Program-made: the position numbers and the translations under genes | Shown here: one piece after another, positions 35,551-45,087 of the stretch | Numbering within the stretch: the first letter of the stretch is position 1 | Layout: each line of letters begins with the position of its first letter | The notes under the pieces: model-generated | The model's database searches: none | What the model was told of the DNA's origin: nothing | Seen by the model: only the letters and a program-made list of their open reading frames with translations | NCBI GenBank assembly: GCA_041690535.1 | Contig: JAWLHA010000012.1 | Location: 1-64,000 of the forward strand | Direction of reading: 5' to 3' | Length of the DNA: 64,000 nt | DNA from: JAWLHA01 sp041690535 | GTDB taxonomy: Bacteria > Pseudomonadota > Gammaproteobacteria > Thiohalomonadales > Thiohalomonadaceae

Positions 35551-35679
35551 TCAAGGTGAAACTCCCGACAAAACGAACATGGACAACACCATGAGCGCCA
35601 CCACGAAGGCCCCGAGGGCCAGGGCGAGCCGGTTGTTGCGCCGCCTCAACGCCTCCTTTCTCTCCGCGTCATCGTCCAT
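35551..35679 (-). CDS. Small cytochrome oxidase assembly protein
   Basis: 42 aa: a short charged N-terminus (MDDDAERKEALRRRNNR) then one transmembrane helix (LALALGAFVVALMVLSMFVL). Such mini-proteins are usual between ctaD and ctaG in proteobacterial cta clusters. The start is the ATG behind a GGGAG site; the longer open frame reads back into ctaD. Function in oxidase assembly is inferred from position. Confidence 0.8.
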   Translation of the reverse strand: MDDDAERKEALRRRNNRLALALGAFVVALMVLSMFVLSGVSP

Positions 35680-35719
35680 GCACCCGCTCCCGCTCAGCGT
35701 CACGATGGCACCCGGGATT

Positions 35720-37312
35720 TCAGGTGGTGATGACCGGTGCCTTGCCCCAGGTGTGGAAGGGCGGTGGTGACGGAAGCTGCCACTCCAGTCCCCGCGCCCC
35801 CTCCCACACCTGCGCATCCACCCGTTCGCCGCTGCGCACCGCCTTGACGATCACGTAGAGGAACAGCAGATAGCTCGCTCCGAAGAGGAACGAACCAACA
35901 CTTGAAATCACGTTGAACTCGGTGAACATCACGTTGTAGTCGACGATCCGCCGAGGCATGCCGGCGAGGCCGAGAAAGTGTTGGGGGAAGAAGGTGACGT
36001 TGAAGCCAATAACGTTGGTCCAGAAGAAGAGCTTGGCCAACCTCTCGTCGTACATGCGGCCGGTCCATTTGGGCAGCCAGTAGAAGACCCCGGCCACCAG
36101 CCCGAACACCGCCCCCGGCAGCAACACATAGTGGAAATGCGCCACCACGAACATGCTGTCGTGGTACTGCATGTCAGCCGGAACCACCGCCAGCATGACC
36201 CCGCTGAGCCCGCCGAAGGTGAAGGTGAGAATAATGGCGATGGCGAACAGCATGGGCGTTTCGAAGGTCATGGCGCCACGCCACATGGTGGCGATGAAGG
36301 CAAAGACGATCAGCCCCACCGGGATGGAGATGAGGATGGTCACCAACATGAAATACTTCACCGCCCCCAGGGACATGCCGATGGTGTACTGGTGGTGGGC
36401 CCAGACGATCATCCCGAGGGCCGCAATGCCGAGCATGGCGCCGACCACGGTCCTGTAACCGAACAGCGGCTTGCGGGCGAAGGTGGGGATGATGTGCGCC
36501 AGGATGCCGAACGACGGCAGCAGCAGAATGTAGACCTCCGGGTGACCGAAGAACCAGAACAGATGCTGGAACAGCACTGGATCGCCACCGCCTGCTGCGT
36601 TGAAAAAGCTGGTTCCGAAGTGGCGATCGAACAGCAGCATGGTGATCCCGCCGGCCAGCACGGGCATCACCAGAATGAGCAGAAACGCCGTCACCAGCCA
36701 GGCCCAGCAGAAGATGGGCATCTTCAACAGCGTCATCCCGGGCGCGCGCATGTTGAGCAGCGTCACGATGATGTTGATGGAGGCCAGGATGGAGGAGATC
36801 CCCATCAGGTGCAGAGCGAAGATGAGAAAGTCCATGGCCATCCCCACCTGGGTGGAGAGCGGCGGATAGAGCGTCCAACCCGTGTTGATTTGGCTTCCCC
36901 CGCCGAGAAAGGGAACCACGAACGAGAGGATGAGCATGGTCGCCCCGGCCGGAAGCAGCCAGAAGCTCAGGTTGTTCATGCGCGGCAACGCCATGTCCGG
37001 CGCGCCGATCATCATGGGGATCATCCAGTTGGCCATGCCCGCCGCCGCGGGCATCACCGCGCCGAAGATCATCAGCAGGGCATGGTTGGTGATGAGATTG
37101 TTGTAGAGGTCCGGGTCCACCAGCTGCAACCCCGGAAACAACAACTCCGAGCGGATCACCATGGCACTGATGCCGCCCAGGAACAGCATGCAGAGGGCGA
37201 AGACCAGGTAGAGCGTTCCGATGTCCTTGTGGTTGGTGCTGAACAGCCATCGCCGCAGGCCGTGGGGCCGCGCGTGGTGTTCAGACTCGAGCGCAATGGC
37301 TGTGGTGCTCAT
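35720..37312 (-). CDS. ctaD: Cytochrome c oxidase subunit I
   Basis: 530 aa with the 12 transmembrane helices of heme-copper oxidases. Ligand motifs are present: TNHALLMIFGAV (low-spin heme His), WFFGHPEVYILLLP (CuB His with the cross-linked Tyr), and VVAHFHYVLLPGAVF (heme a and a3 His). The YI in HPEVYI and the ending typical of type A oxidases indicate an aa3/caa3-type proton-pumping enzyme. The gene is 20 bp downstream of ctaC and probably in the same operon. Confidence 0.97.
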   Translation of the reverse strand: MSTTAIALESEHHARPHGLRRWLFSTNHKDIGTLYLVFALCMLFLGGISAMVIRSELLFPGLQLVDPDLYNNLITNHALLMIFGAVMPAAAGMANWMIPMMIGAPDMALPRMNNLSFWLLPAGATMLILSFVVPFLGGGSQINTGWTLYPPLSTQVGMAMDFLIFALHLMGISSILASINIIVTLLNMRAPGMTLLKMPIFCWAWLVTAFLLILVMPVLAGGITMLLFDRHFGTSFFNAAGGGDPVLFQHLFWFFGHPEVYILLLPSFGILAHIIPTFARKPLFGYRTVVGAMLGIAALGMIVWAHHQYTIGMSLGAVKYFMLVTILISIPVGLIVFAFIATMWRGAMTFETPMLFAIAIILTFTFGGLSGVMLAVVPADMQYHDSMFVVAHFHYVLLPGAVFGLVAGVFYWLPKWTGRMYDERLAKLFFWTNVIGFNVTFFPQHFLGLAGMPRRIVDYNVMFTEFNVISSVGSFLFGASYLLFLYVIVKAVRSGERVDAQVWEGARGLEWQLPSPPPFHTWGKAPVITT

Positions 37313-37332
37313 GACTCTCCTCCAAATGGCTG

Positions 37333-38475
37333 TCAGCGTGCGACCGGGCGAATGTCTGTACGGGTGCCGCTCACCTGGAGCGGTTGGACGATGTCACCGG
37401 TGTCGTTGCCCCAGGCGTTGCGCTCGTAGGTGACGATGGCCGCGATCTCCAGATCGTTCAGGGTGTTCCAGGCCTGCATCGCCGTCCCGGGTCTCCCCTC
37501 CACGATGACTCGAATGTGATCGTCGATGGGCCCCATCACCACCTTGTTGCCCTTCAGTGCAGGGAACGCCGGCGGCAGCCCGGCGCCGTTGGCCTGGTGA
37601 CAGGAGGCACACTTGCTCTCATAAGCCACCTTGCCCCGGGCAATGAGCTCCTCCTTGCTCCACTGGCGATCCGAGGCGGCCTCCAGTGCGGCGGCCTGCA
37701 TCGCCTCCTTGCGTTCGCTCAGCCAGACATCGAACGCTTCCGGGCTGACGGCCTTCACCACCACCGGCATGCGCGCATGCCAGGTTCCGCAGAGTTCGGC
37801 GCACTGGCCGCGATAGACGCCTTCTTTCTCGATTTCCGCCCAGGTCTCGGTGATGTATCCGGGGATGGCATCCTTCTTGAAGCCGAGAGCGGGGACCCAG
37901 AAGGCGTGGAGAACGTCGGCGGAGGTGTGCAGGAAACGGATGGGGGTGTGCGTGGGCAGGACCAGGGCGTTGTCCACCTCGCGCAGATAGTGGTCCCCCG
38001 CCTGCTCTTCCGGGGTGTAGCGACTTTCCAGCTTGATGCCGTGGTCGATGTAGTCGTACTCCCACCACCACTGGTGCCCGGTCACCTTGACATCCATCAT
38101 CGTTTTGTCGTTGGGCACCATCCAGAGGGTCTCGAGCGTCCGCTGCGCGGACCCGGCGATGGTCAGATCGACCCCCAGCACCAACACCGGCACGGAGATC
38201 CACCCCCAGCGTCCAAACCAGGTCTCGTTGAAGTTCTGATCCGCCTCGAAGCCCCGGCTCTTGCGATGGACGAAGACGGAGTAGGCAACCACGGCCGTGA
38301 TGATCAGCATCAGCACCGTGGAGATCCAGAACGTCAGCATGTGGACGTCATAGATCTGCTGCGCGCCGCTCCAGGCCGGCTCAGGGAAGTTGATCCCCCA
38401 CTCCCCGTGAGCCTCGCTCACGGCCAACAGTGCGCCCGGCATCAGCCCGAGCCGTCTCCTTACCGTATCAGGCAT
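37333..38475 (-). CDS. ctaC: Cytochrome c oxidase subunit II with fused cytochrome c domain
   Basis: 380 aa. A signal-like N-terminus and two transmembrane helices (to about residue 95) are followed by the CuA cupredoxin domain, with GHQWWWEYDY and the ligand set in CAELCGTWHARM. A C-terminal cytochrome c domain (about 290-370) has the heme motif CASCH and a likely axial Met in the later loop. The fusion makes this a caa3-type subunit II that accepts electrons from soluble cytochrome c. Start taken at MPDTVRRR behind GGGGA. Confidence 0.95.
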   Translation of the reverse strand: MPDTVRRRLGLMPGALLAVSEAHGEWGINFPEPAWSGAQQIYDVHMLTFWISTVLMLIITAVVAYSVFVHRKSRGFEADQNFNETWFGRWGWISVPVLVLGVDLTIAGSAQRTLETLWMVPNDKTMMDVKVTGHQWWWEYDYIDHGIKLESRYTPEEQAGDHYLREVDNALVLPTHTPIRFLHTSADVLHAFWVPALGFKKDAIPGYITETWAEIEKEGVYRGQCAELCGTWHARMPVVVKAVSPEAFDVWLSERKEAMQAAALEAASDRQWSKEELIARGKVAYESKCASCHQANGAGLPPAFPALKGNKVVMGPIDDHIRVIVEGRPGTAMQAWNTLNDLEIAAIVTYERNAWGNDTGDIVQPLQVSGTRTDIRPVAR

Positions 38476-38692
38476 AGCAGTCCCCAGGATCGTCGATGAA
38501 ATCGAACACGTTCGGACACGAATGTGCACCGGAGGGTACGTCTAACCAGTGGCCGTGAATACAGAGGGTGCGGCCGAGTTCCTTAAGAGGATAGCCACGG
38601 CTAACAAACTTGCCAGCGGAATTCGGTCAATGACTTAACCGCAGGTAGATACACCAGGAATTGTGGGATTTCTCATCGGGTACGGTGAGGGG
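38476..38692. promoter_or_regulatory. Probable promoter region of the cta operon
   Basis: No gene is seen. On the minus strand a TTGACC box (38625-38630) and a weak TTGTTA box (38602-38607) are 17 bp apart, about 130 bp before ctaC. The match is moderate. The region ends at MITE copy C. Confidence 0.35.
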
Positions 38693-38959
38693 CAGGGTGA
38701 ACGCATACTCACCCAAGAGCGACATAAGTCCTTGAAAGCAGGTCGTCGGCCGCATGGATGGGTGCAAGGACGCACTTATGCCGCGGGAGGGCAGGATGCC
38801 CGGAGCGGCCGCGGCCGTCGAGCGTACAGGGATGGAAGATGATTGCTCCTGCATAATCTTCACTCCCGACATCCATGTCGGTCGTATTCACAGCGGACCT
38901 GCTTTCAAGGACTTACATCGCTCACAGCACGGCCGTGACGTTAGTATGCGTTTACCCTG
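38693..38959. mobile_element. MITE-like element E1, copy C (267 bp, longest)
   Basis: The ends cagggtgaacgcatactcac and the near complement of gttagtatgcgtttaccctg bound the element. Inner inverted arms (gacataagtccttgaaagca with its partner) match the other copies. The centre matches copy D in the opposite orientation, and copy A is a deleted form of it. No clear target duplication. It separates the cta operon from the exopolysaccharide locus. Confidence 0.9.
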
Positions 38960-39120
38960 GTTACGATAGGCCATAGCAGGCAGGCCACTCCATTTTCTGC
39001 TACACCTAAGAAGCTGTTTCGGGCCCCTATCACCATCCACGCAGGCGCCACACGTCTTCGTCCCACTGGGGCGCGCCGCTGGATGAGGCGGGCCGGTGGA
39101 GATTTTGGGGGGTAGATACA

Positions 39121-40386
39121 GTGCGGATTCTTTGGCTCTCTCACCTGGTTCCCTGGCCGCCCAAAGGGGGGGTGCTCCAGCGGAGCTACAATATGTTGCG
39201 CGAGCTTGGCGCGCGTCAGGAGGTTCACCTCCTTGCGTTCATACAGTCGCAACTCCTCGCCGATACCACCGGTTCAGTCGCCCAGGGATTGAAGGAGGCC
39301 GATGAGGCACTGCGCGGATTTTGTGCATCGGTCCGTTTTGTCCCCATTCCTGCAGAGACCCGACGACACGGGCGCACGCTGCTGGCGCTGCGCGGTCTGG
39401 CCCGGCCGGGGGGATACACGATCGAGTGGCTGAGGTCGTCAGTCATGAGGCGTGAGATAGAAGCGATCCAAAAAGGCCTCAGTTTCGACTTGGTTCACTT
39501 CGACACCATCTCCCTCGCGCCTTACAGATCGCTCGTGAGGGGGCCGGCGACGGTCCTTGATCATCACAACGTGGAATCACACATGATGGTCCGGCGTGCC
39601 GAGCAGGAGAGAGATCTCCTCAAGCGGGGCTACTTCGTGCAGGAGGGGTGGAAACTTGCGCGATATGAGCGCCGGGTGTGCCGATCCTTCGATCTGAACA
39701 TTACCTGTTCGGAGCTCGATTCGGAACGGCTGCTGCAGATCTCGCCGGGCCTACCCATTGAGGTGATTCCAAACGGTGTTGATACAGATTACTTTCGCCC
39801 GGGGTGTGAGACGGAGGCGTCACCGTCTCGGCTCGTTTTTGCCGGCAATCTGAAGTGGTATCCCAATCGGGACGCGATGATCTACTTCGCGCGTGAAGTT
39901 TGGCCGCGGCTTGCCTCGCGGCTTCCGGAGCTTACCATGGACGTGTGTGGGAGCGGACCGCCGGCGGAGCTTCTCGGGCTGGCCGCAAAAGACCCGCGTT
40001 TTCGGGTGCATGGCTTCGTGGACGATGTGCGCCCCTGGATCGGTGGCGCGGCCGTCTACGTCTGCCCCATCCGTGACGGAGGCGGTACCAAGCTGAAGGT
40101 ACTGGATGCACTGGCTATGGGCAAGGCGCTGGTGGCCGATCCCGTCGCGTGCGAGGGAATCGCTGTGACCCAGGGGAAAGATGTGGAGTTCGCCACTGAC
40201 CCGGAGACCTTTGTAGCGCGCATCTGTGACTTGGTCGGGGATGAGGAGCGGCGTCGGCGGATGGGCGCGGCGGCGCGGACCCTGGTTACCGAACGCTACT
40301 CCTACCGCAGCATCGGGGCCCGCCTTTCCCGGATTTACGAGTCGTTGCCCGTGGCGTGTTCGGTTCCAGCGGTGCAGAGGGGCTGA
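39121..40386 (+). CDS. Glycosyltransferase, PEP-CTERM/exosortase-A-associated type
   Basis: 421 aa with a GTG start behind a GGGGGG stretch. A GT-B fold is indicated by the N-terminal LWLSHLVPWPPKGG and the C-terminal UDP-sugar-site region (FAGNLKWYPNRDAM, RFRVHGFVDDVRPWIGGAAVYVCPI, GGTKLKVLDALAMGKALVAD). The opening and GG-TKLK-LDALAMGK motif match the family of sugar transferases seen in exosortase-A exopolysaccharide loci. It is followed 7 bp later by the amidotransferase gene, so they form a transcription unit. Confidence 0.9.
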   Translation: MRILWLSHLVPWPPKGGVLQRSYNMLRELGARQEVHLLAFIQSQLLADTTGSVAQGLKEADEALRGFCASVRFVPIPAETRRHGRTLLALRGLARPGGYTIEWLRSSVMRREIEAIQKGLSFDLVHFDTISLAPYRSLVRGPATVLDHHNVESHMMVRRAEQERDLLKRGYFVQEGWKLARYERRVCRSFDLNITCSELDSERLLQISPGLPIEVIPNGVDTDYFRPGCETEASPSRLVFAGNLKWYPNRDAMIYFAREVWPRLASRLPELTMDVCGSGPPAELLGLAAKDPRFRVHGFVDDVRPWIGGAAVYVCPIRDGGGTKLKVLDALAMGKALVADPVACEGIAVTQGKDVEFATDPETFVARICDLVGDEERRRRMGAAARTLVTERYSYRSIGARLSRIYESLPVACSVPAVQRG

Positions 40387-40393
40387 CACACCG

Positions 40394-42415
40394 ATGTGCG
40401 GCATAGCGGGAGTGCTGGATTGCTGTCGGGAGACGCCTGAACCGGAACTTCGCTCCCTGGCCTCTGCAATGGCGGACAGCCTCTACCATCGGGGTCCGGA
40501 CAGCGGTGGTGTTTGGGTGGACGCCGAGGCCGGCATTGCGCTGGCCCACCGCCGCCTGGCCGTGATCGATCTGTCACCCCATGGGCGCCAGCCAATGCAC
40601 TCGTCCAGCGGGCGCTACACCATCGTTTTTAATGGCGAAATTTACAATTTTCCGGAACTTCGCCAAAAACTGGAGCGTGCAGGGGCGATGTTTCGCGGCC
40701 ACTCCGATACCGAGGTACTCCTTGGCGCGGTCGACCACTGGGGCTTTGAACGGATGTTGGAGTGGGCGAACGGAATGTTCGCCCTTGCCTTGTGGGACCG
40801 GAAACGGCACACACTTCGGCTGGCCCGTGACCGGTTGGGCGAGAAGCCACTCTACTATGGATATGTGGGGAGCCAACTGCTGTTCGCCTCAGAGTTGAAG
40901 GCTCTTGCGCGTCACCCCGATTGGTGTGGGGACGTCGATCTGGAGGCCCTTGCCAGCGAGCTTCGTTTCGGCTACGTGGCCGCCCCACGGTCCATCTACG
41001 CGGGGATATACAAGCTGTCGCCAGGCTGCTGGGTCGAGTTCGACCGCTCACGGCGTCCCATCGTTCCCACACCTTCGGGACAAGCCATGGGGCCGGGACA
41101 GCCAGCGCGGTACTGGTCGCTCCGTGAGGTCGCCGAAGAGGGGATCCGCAACCCACTGCCGGTCACCGCCGAAGAGGTGGGCGAGGCCATGGAGCCATTG
41201 CTGCGTGCGGCGGTGCGGCGCCAGCTCCATTCCGATGTTCCTCTCGGCGCCTTCCTCTCCGGCGGTATTGATTCCACGACCGTCGCGGCAATCATGCAAG
41301 GGGAGTCGACCCGCCCGATCCGGACCTTCACGGCCGCGTTCACTGACAGCGACTTCGATGAGTCGCATCATGCGAGACGGATCGCCGGGCACCTCGGGAC
41401 GGATCACACCGAAGTCAGGGTGAGCGAAGAGGAGGCGTTGGCCCTCATCCCTGAGTTACCTCACTATTATGACGAGCCCTTTGCCGACCCCTCGCAGATC
41501 CCGACCCTGCTCATCTCACGGCTGGCCCGGCGGAGTGTGACGGTTTGTCTGACCGGAGATGGTGGTGACGAGCTTTTCTGCGGCTACAACCGTTACCACT
41601 GGTTGGGCGCGAGTTGGCGCCATCTGCGGCGGCTTCCTGTTGCCGCACGGCAGAGCGTCGGGCGGATGCTTGGCGCGCTCCCACCGGCATTTTACGACCG
41701 TCTGCTCTTCCCTCGACGGCGGCATGGGTTGGCGGCGCCGACCTCGGCGGGCCATCGCCTCCACAAGTTGGCCCGCGTCATTGGAGGCGAGGACCTCGAG
41801 GCCTTCTATCGACGGGGGATCAGCTATTGGCAGACCCCCGGGCAGCTGCTGGGGCGGGGGGACGGGATCCCCCAGGTTGAACCCCTGCAACTGCCACACC
41901 AACCCGCTGACCACATGATGTACTGGGACGGGATGGTGTATCTCCCCGACGACTCCTTGGCCAAGGTGGACCGGGCCTCGATGGCTGCGAGCCTGGAGAC
42001 ACGTTTGCCGCTCCTGGATCGGCACGTGGTTGAATTCGCATGGCGCCTTCCCCTTGCTACGAAAGTGTACAAGGGGCGCAGCAAGTGGCCGCTGCGACAG
42101 GTGCTGTATCGTCAGGTCCCTCCCGAGTTGGTTGAGCGACCGAAGATGGGTTTTTCGGTTCCGATCGGTCGCTGGCTGCAGGGGCCGCTGCGGGACTGGG
42201 CAGAATCACTGCTCGACCCGGCAAGCCTTCTGAACCAGGGGATCTTCGATCCGGGCCCGATCCGCGCCTGCTGGGCGCAGCACCTCAGTGGTCGTCATAA
42301 CCGCCAGGCGGAATTGTGGGCTGTGCTCATGTTCCTGGCGTGGCACGCGGACGTTAAGCACCAGCCGGTGACCCGCCTCGAGCCACACCCCACAGCGGCC
42401 CATGCGGCACCCTGA
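40394..42415 (+). CDS. Asparagine synthase-like amidotransferase
   Basis: 673 aa starting with MCGIAGVLD; Cys2 is the N-terminal nucleophile of class II glutamine amidotransferases. The glutaminase domain (1-about 210) is followed by a synthetase domain with the ATP-pyrophosphatase loop FLSGGIDSTTVAA and TGDGGDELFCGYNRY. Within exopolysaccharide loci such enzymes amidate a sugar carboxylate or a related group; the alternative is true asparagine synthesis. Its position 7 bp after an exosortase-type glycosyltransferase favours the first. It is convergent with the deacetylase gene, with 23 bp between. Confidence 0.92.
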   Translation: MCGIAGVLDCCRETPEPELRSLASAMADSLYHRGPDSGGVWVDAEAGIALAHRRLAVIDLSPHGRQPMHSSSGRYTIVFNGEIYNFPELRQKLERAGAMFRGHSDTEVLLGAVDHWGFERMLEWANGMFALALWDRKRHTLRLARDRLGEKPLYYGYVGSQLLFASELKALARHPDWCGDVDLEALASELRFGYVAAPRSIYAGIYKLSPGCWVEFDRSRRPIVPTPSGQAMGPGQPARYWSLREVAEEGIRNPLPVTAEEVGEAMEPLLRAAVRRQLHSDVPLGAFLSGGIDSTTVAAIMQGESTRPIRTFTAAFTDSDFDESHHARRIAGHLGTDHTEVRVSEEEALALIPELPHYYDEPFADPSQIPTLLISRLARRSVTVCLTGDGGDELFCGYNRYHWLGASWRHLRRLPVAARQSVGRMLGALPPAFYDRLLFPRRRHGLAAPTSAGHRLHKLARVIGGEDLEAFYRRGISYWQTPGQLLGRGDGIPQVEPLQLPHQPADHMMYWDGMVYLPDDSLAKVDRASMAASLETRLPLLDRHVVEFAWRLPLATKVYKGRSKWPLRQVLYRQVPPELVERPKMGFSVPIGRWLQGPLRDWAESLLDPASLLNQGIFDPGPIRACWAQHLSGRHNRQAELWAVLMFLAWHADVKHQPVTRLEPHPTAAHAAP

Positions 42416-42438
42416 GGGAGAGTGAACGCGGTAATCCG

Positions 42439-43464
42439 TCACAACCACGCAGAGATTCGTGCAAGGAAAGCACTCTTGGTTGCCGAGATATCCTGATGGA
42501 GGCCGACCCGGCGAAGCATATACCGATCGGTGTGCGAGTGGTTCCACCCCTTGACCGTGGAGCACGCCCCGGAATAGTTCCTTTCAACTTCTCTCATGGC
42601 CGTCGGCGAGGCATCCCCATTGGGGTAGCAGAACAGCGCCGGAGCGGTGCCGGTGTGCCGGGAAATGGTCGCCTTCGACTCGCGCACCTCGCGCTCAACC
42701 TGTGCGTCGCTCAGGCTCGGCAGCAGCCGGGAGTGCCGACAGGTGTGCGAGCCAATCTCCACAAGACCGCTGTCCATCATCTCTTTGATTTGAGCCCAGT
42801 CCAATACTGACGCCCCCGTGTGGCCTTGGTTCAGCTCAATCCGTTGCTCCATCGAAGCGACGCGTTCAACCAGATCGCCATCTCCGAACCGCTGTTTCGC
42901 CGCGTTGATGATCGTGTCGAGAATCTCGGGATCCGGCAGGCGGTGGAAGGCCTGCTGATCAACGGCTAACCTGGTAAGCCATCTGAACTCTCTCGTCTTC
43001 CACACACTGAAAGGCGACGACTGCGCGGCCCGAAGAACAGCCCCCAACCGCTCTGGCCAAAACCCCTGATGGCCCCCCACCATGTCCGACACCACAAACA
43101 CCGTCGCGGGAACGCCCTGTGCCTTGAGGAGCGGAAACGCATGCTCATAATTATCGCACCACCCGTCATCGAAGGTCACGGCGCAAGCCCGCTCCGGAAC
43201 CTTGTGGCCGGCGGACACGCGCGCGATCCAGTCGGACAGATGCACCAGAGCGAAGTGGCGTTTGATCACTTTTAAGTGCATCTGCAGCGCCTCGGGATAT
43301 ACGACCATTCCCGGTTGCTCATCAAGCAGTCTCTCATCATGGGGGGGCAGGATGCGATGGTAAGTCAGGATGAGCAGCCGGTTCTTGGTGAGTGGCCAAA
43401 CCGATGGGGCGACCGCCGCAGCGCATTCAACCATGGCGCGTTTAACAAGACGTTTTATCCACAT
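42439..43464 (-). CDS. Polysaccharide deacetylase (NodB family)
   Basis: 341 aa from MWIKRLVKRAMVE. The NodB-homology domain has the metal/catalytic Asp pair in VTFDDGWCDN, the His pair in GSHTCRHSRL and the C-terminal CYPNGD motif. It probably removes N-acetyl groups from a polymer of the surface-polysaccharide pathway. The N-terminus shows a weak hydrophobic stretch (CAAAVAPSVWPL) but no clear signal peptide, so its compartment is uncertain. Confidence 0.9.
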   Translation of the reverse strand: MWIKRLVKRAMVECAAAVAPSVWPLTKNRLLILTYHRILPPHDERLLDEQPGMVVYPEALQMHLKVIKRHFALVHLSDWIARVSAGHKVPERACAVTFDDGWCDNYEHAFPLLKAQGVPATVFVVSDMVGGHQGFWPERLGAVLRAAQSSPFSVWKTREFRWLTRLAVDQQAFHRLPDPEILDTIINAAKQRFGDGDLVERVASMEQRIELNQGHTGASVLDWAQIKEMMDSGLVEIGSHTCRHSRLLPSLSDAQVEREVRESKATISRHTGTAPALFCYPNGDASPTAMREVERNYSGACSTVKGWNHSHTDRYMLRRVGLHQDISATKSAFLARISAWL

Positions 43465-43813
43465 ACCTACTCGCGAGTCAGGAAAGCGTTCTTCAGAAGG
43501 GTAGTATAGGCGGTTACGCCGGCTGAGACGGTGCACGCGAGTTGCGCGAATTCACCGTCTCACTTCAGGCCCATTGCCCACGCGCAAGTACACAGCCAAG
43601 GAGAGAAAGCCGGATGGGCCGGGTTGCCCAGCGGATGCATTCCTTTCATGTCTATAATCGTTCTTACAGAAAATAACCACGCAGCGGTACGTGATGGTGC
43701 AACCCAACACCTCTCGAAAGTCATGGCAGTGTCGAATCGGCAGGGAGATTTGCGTGTCCGGCGGCTCAGGGCTGTACAAGTAAGGCGAGGTCGGGCACAA
43801 GGCGGGAATGGCA
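43465..43813. other. Divergent intergenic region, 349 bp
   Basis: It lies between the minus-strand deacetylase and a plus-strand glycosyltransferase and should hold promoters for both. No gene, repeat or strong promoter is seen. GC is visibly lower than in the flanking genes. Confidence 0.4.
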
Positions 43814-44998
43814 ATGCATCGCAGGAAAGAATGTCTACTGGTTGTCGGGAACTACTCGAACCGCGTCGGATACGCGTGGAACAACATCCACCGTCTATTC
43901 GGTGCCATCACGGAGGTTGTAGACCGGGCTGGTGTCGATGTCGTTGTCTCCTTCGATGAGATCGAGCCCCCGGTTGACTGCGTCAATGAAGGGCATGTCA
44001 AGGAGATCCTGCAGCTATCACCTGCGCCATCGACGCTCAACACCCTGATGCGCATGCTCCAGACGATCAGGACAAGAGGTGTGCGCTACCTCTATTTGAC
44101 TGATCAAGCGGTGGTCAGCTGGCGATACCCGCTCTATCGGATGATGGGTGTCAAATCCATCGTCGTTCATTGCCGTATTTCCGTACCCGATCCCGATCCG
44201 GTACACCTGGACCGTAGTGCCTATGGCTGGCTCAAGTTCGCGATGTCGCGCGTGCCCTTCCTCGGGGCCGATCGCGTCTATGCCGTATCCGATTTCGTGC
44301 GCGATCGGCTGATATTGAAAGGCCGATTTCCTGAAAAGCGGGCCGTTACCATCATTAACGGAGTGGATGTAGGGCGTATCCGTCCCCCGGCCACGGAGGA
44401 GAGGAGCGGGCCGATCAGGATCGTCTGCGCCGGTCGGGCCACGAAGCACAAGGGGATTCACATACTCATCGAGGCGGCAAGAGTGCTCAGGGACGAGTAT
44501 GGGTGCACCGATTTCGTGGTGGTGTACGCCGGCGATGGCCCGGACATGCGATGGTTTGAAGGCTTGGTCAAGCAGTGGCGATTGGAGCCGCATGTGCTGT
44601 TTTCAGGGCAATTGAGCAGCATCCATGAGCTGCTGGAGAGGGCGGATATTGTCGTAGTACCCTCGATATGGGGCGATGCCTGCCCCTCGTCGGTGGCGGA
44701 AGGGATGGCATCCGGCAGGCCTTTGGTGGCCACGGCGGTTGGGGGCGTTCCCGAGCAGGTGGGTGATCCGGGTAACGCGGTGCTGGTTCCGCCCGGCGAT
44801 GTGGGCGCACTGGCTGCGGCGCTGGTGCGCCTGATCGGAGACCCGGAGGAGCGGCGACGGGTGGGGTGCAATGGGAGGCGTCGCGCAGAGTTGGCACTGG
44901 ACGAGAAGAGCTATCATCAAAGGGTGCTCTCTCAGCTACTGGCCGACTTCGGTTTTGAAGCGGACCCGTTCCCGAAGGCCCAAGGACTGGATGGCTAA
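43814..44998 (+). CDS. Glycosyltransferase family 4
   Basis: 394 aa. The second of two close ATGs is taken as start because GGCGGGA lies 7 bp before it. The GT-B C-terminal domain is clear: RIVCAGRATKHKGIHILIEA, HVLFSGQLSSIHELLERADIVVVPS, and the EX7E-type region around CPSSVAEGMASGRPLVATAVGGVPEQV. It should transfer a sugar from a nucleotide donor to a lipid-linked glycan in the cytoplasm. It stands alone between two divergent neighbours, and its 3' end is followed by a decayed MITE end. Confidence 0.92.
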   Translation: MHRRKECLLVVGNYSNRVGYAWNNIHRLFGAITEVVDRAGVDVVVSFDEIEPPVDCVNEGHVKEILQLSPAPSTLNTLMRMLQTIRTRGVRYLYLTDQAVVSWRYPLYRMMGVKSIVVHCRISVPDPDPVHLDRSAYGWLKFAMSRVPFLGADRVYAVSDFVRDRLILKGRFPEKRAVTIINGVDVGRIRPPATEERSGPIRIVCAGRATKHKGIHILIEAARVLRDEYGCTDFVVVYAGDGPDMRWFEGLVKQWRLEPHVLFSGQLSSIHELLERADIVVVPSIWGDACPSSVAEGMASGRPLVATAVGGVPEQVGDPGNAVLVPPGDVGALAAALVRLIGDPEERRRVGCNGRRRAELALDEKSYHQRVLSQLLADFGFEADPFPKAQGLDG

Positions 44999-45042
44999 CG
45001 AACTGGGGCCGGCCCCTCCCTGGTGTTCTGTTCCCGTAGTCC

Positions 45043-45086
45043 TGCATCTCACCGCGCGGCCGTGATGGAAGTGTGCGCTCGACCTG
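45043..45086. mobile_element. Decayed end of a MITE-like element E1
   Basis: The sequence tgcatctcaccgcgcggccg and what follows to gacctg aligns with the right terminus of copies A-C (acatcgctcaccgcacggcc ... caccctg) with a 2-base gap and several substitutions. No partner end is present nearby. It lies between two glycosyltransferase genes and ends 1 bp before the stop of the minus-strand one. Confidence 0.65.
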
Positions 45087-45087
45087 C

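Noticed and set aside
37384..38499. Open frame opposite ctaC
   Set aside because: The minus strand encodes an unambiguous oxidase subunit II; the antisense product has no recognisable domain.
38754..38969. Short open frames inside the MITE copies, repeated among copies (sharing a TCFQGL-like phrase)
   Set aside because: They result from the repeated DNA itself; frames differ among copies and lack ribosome sites.
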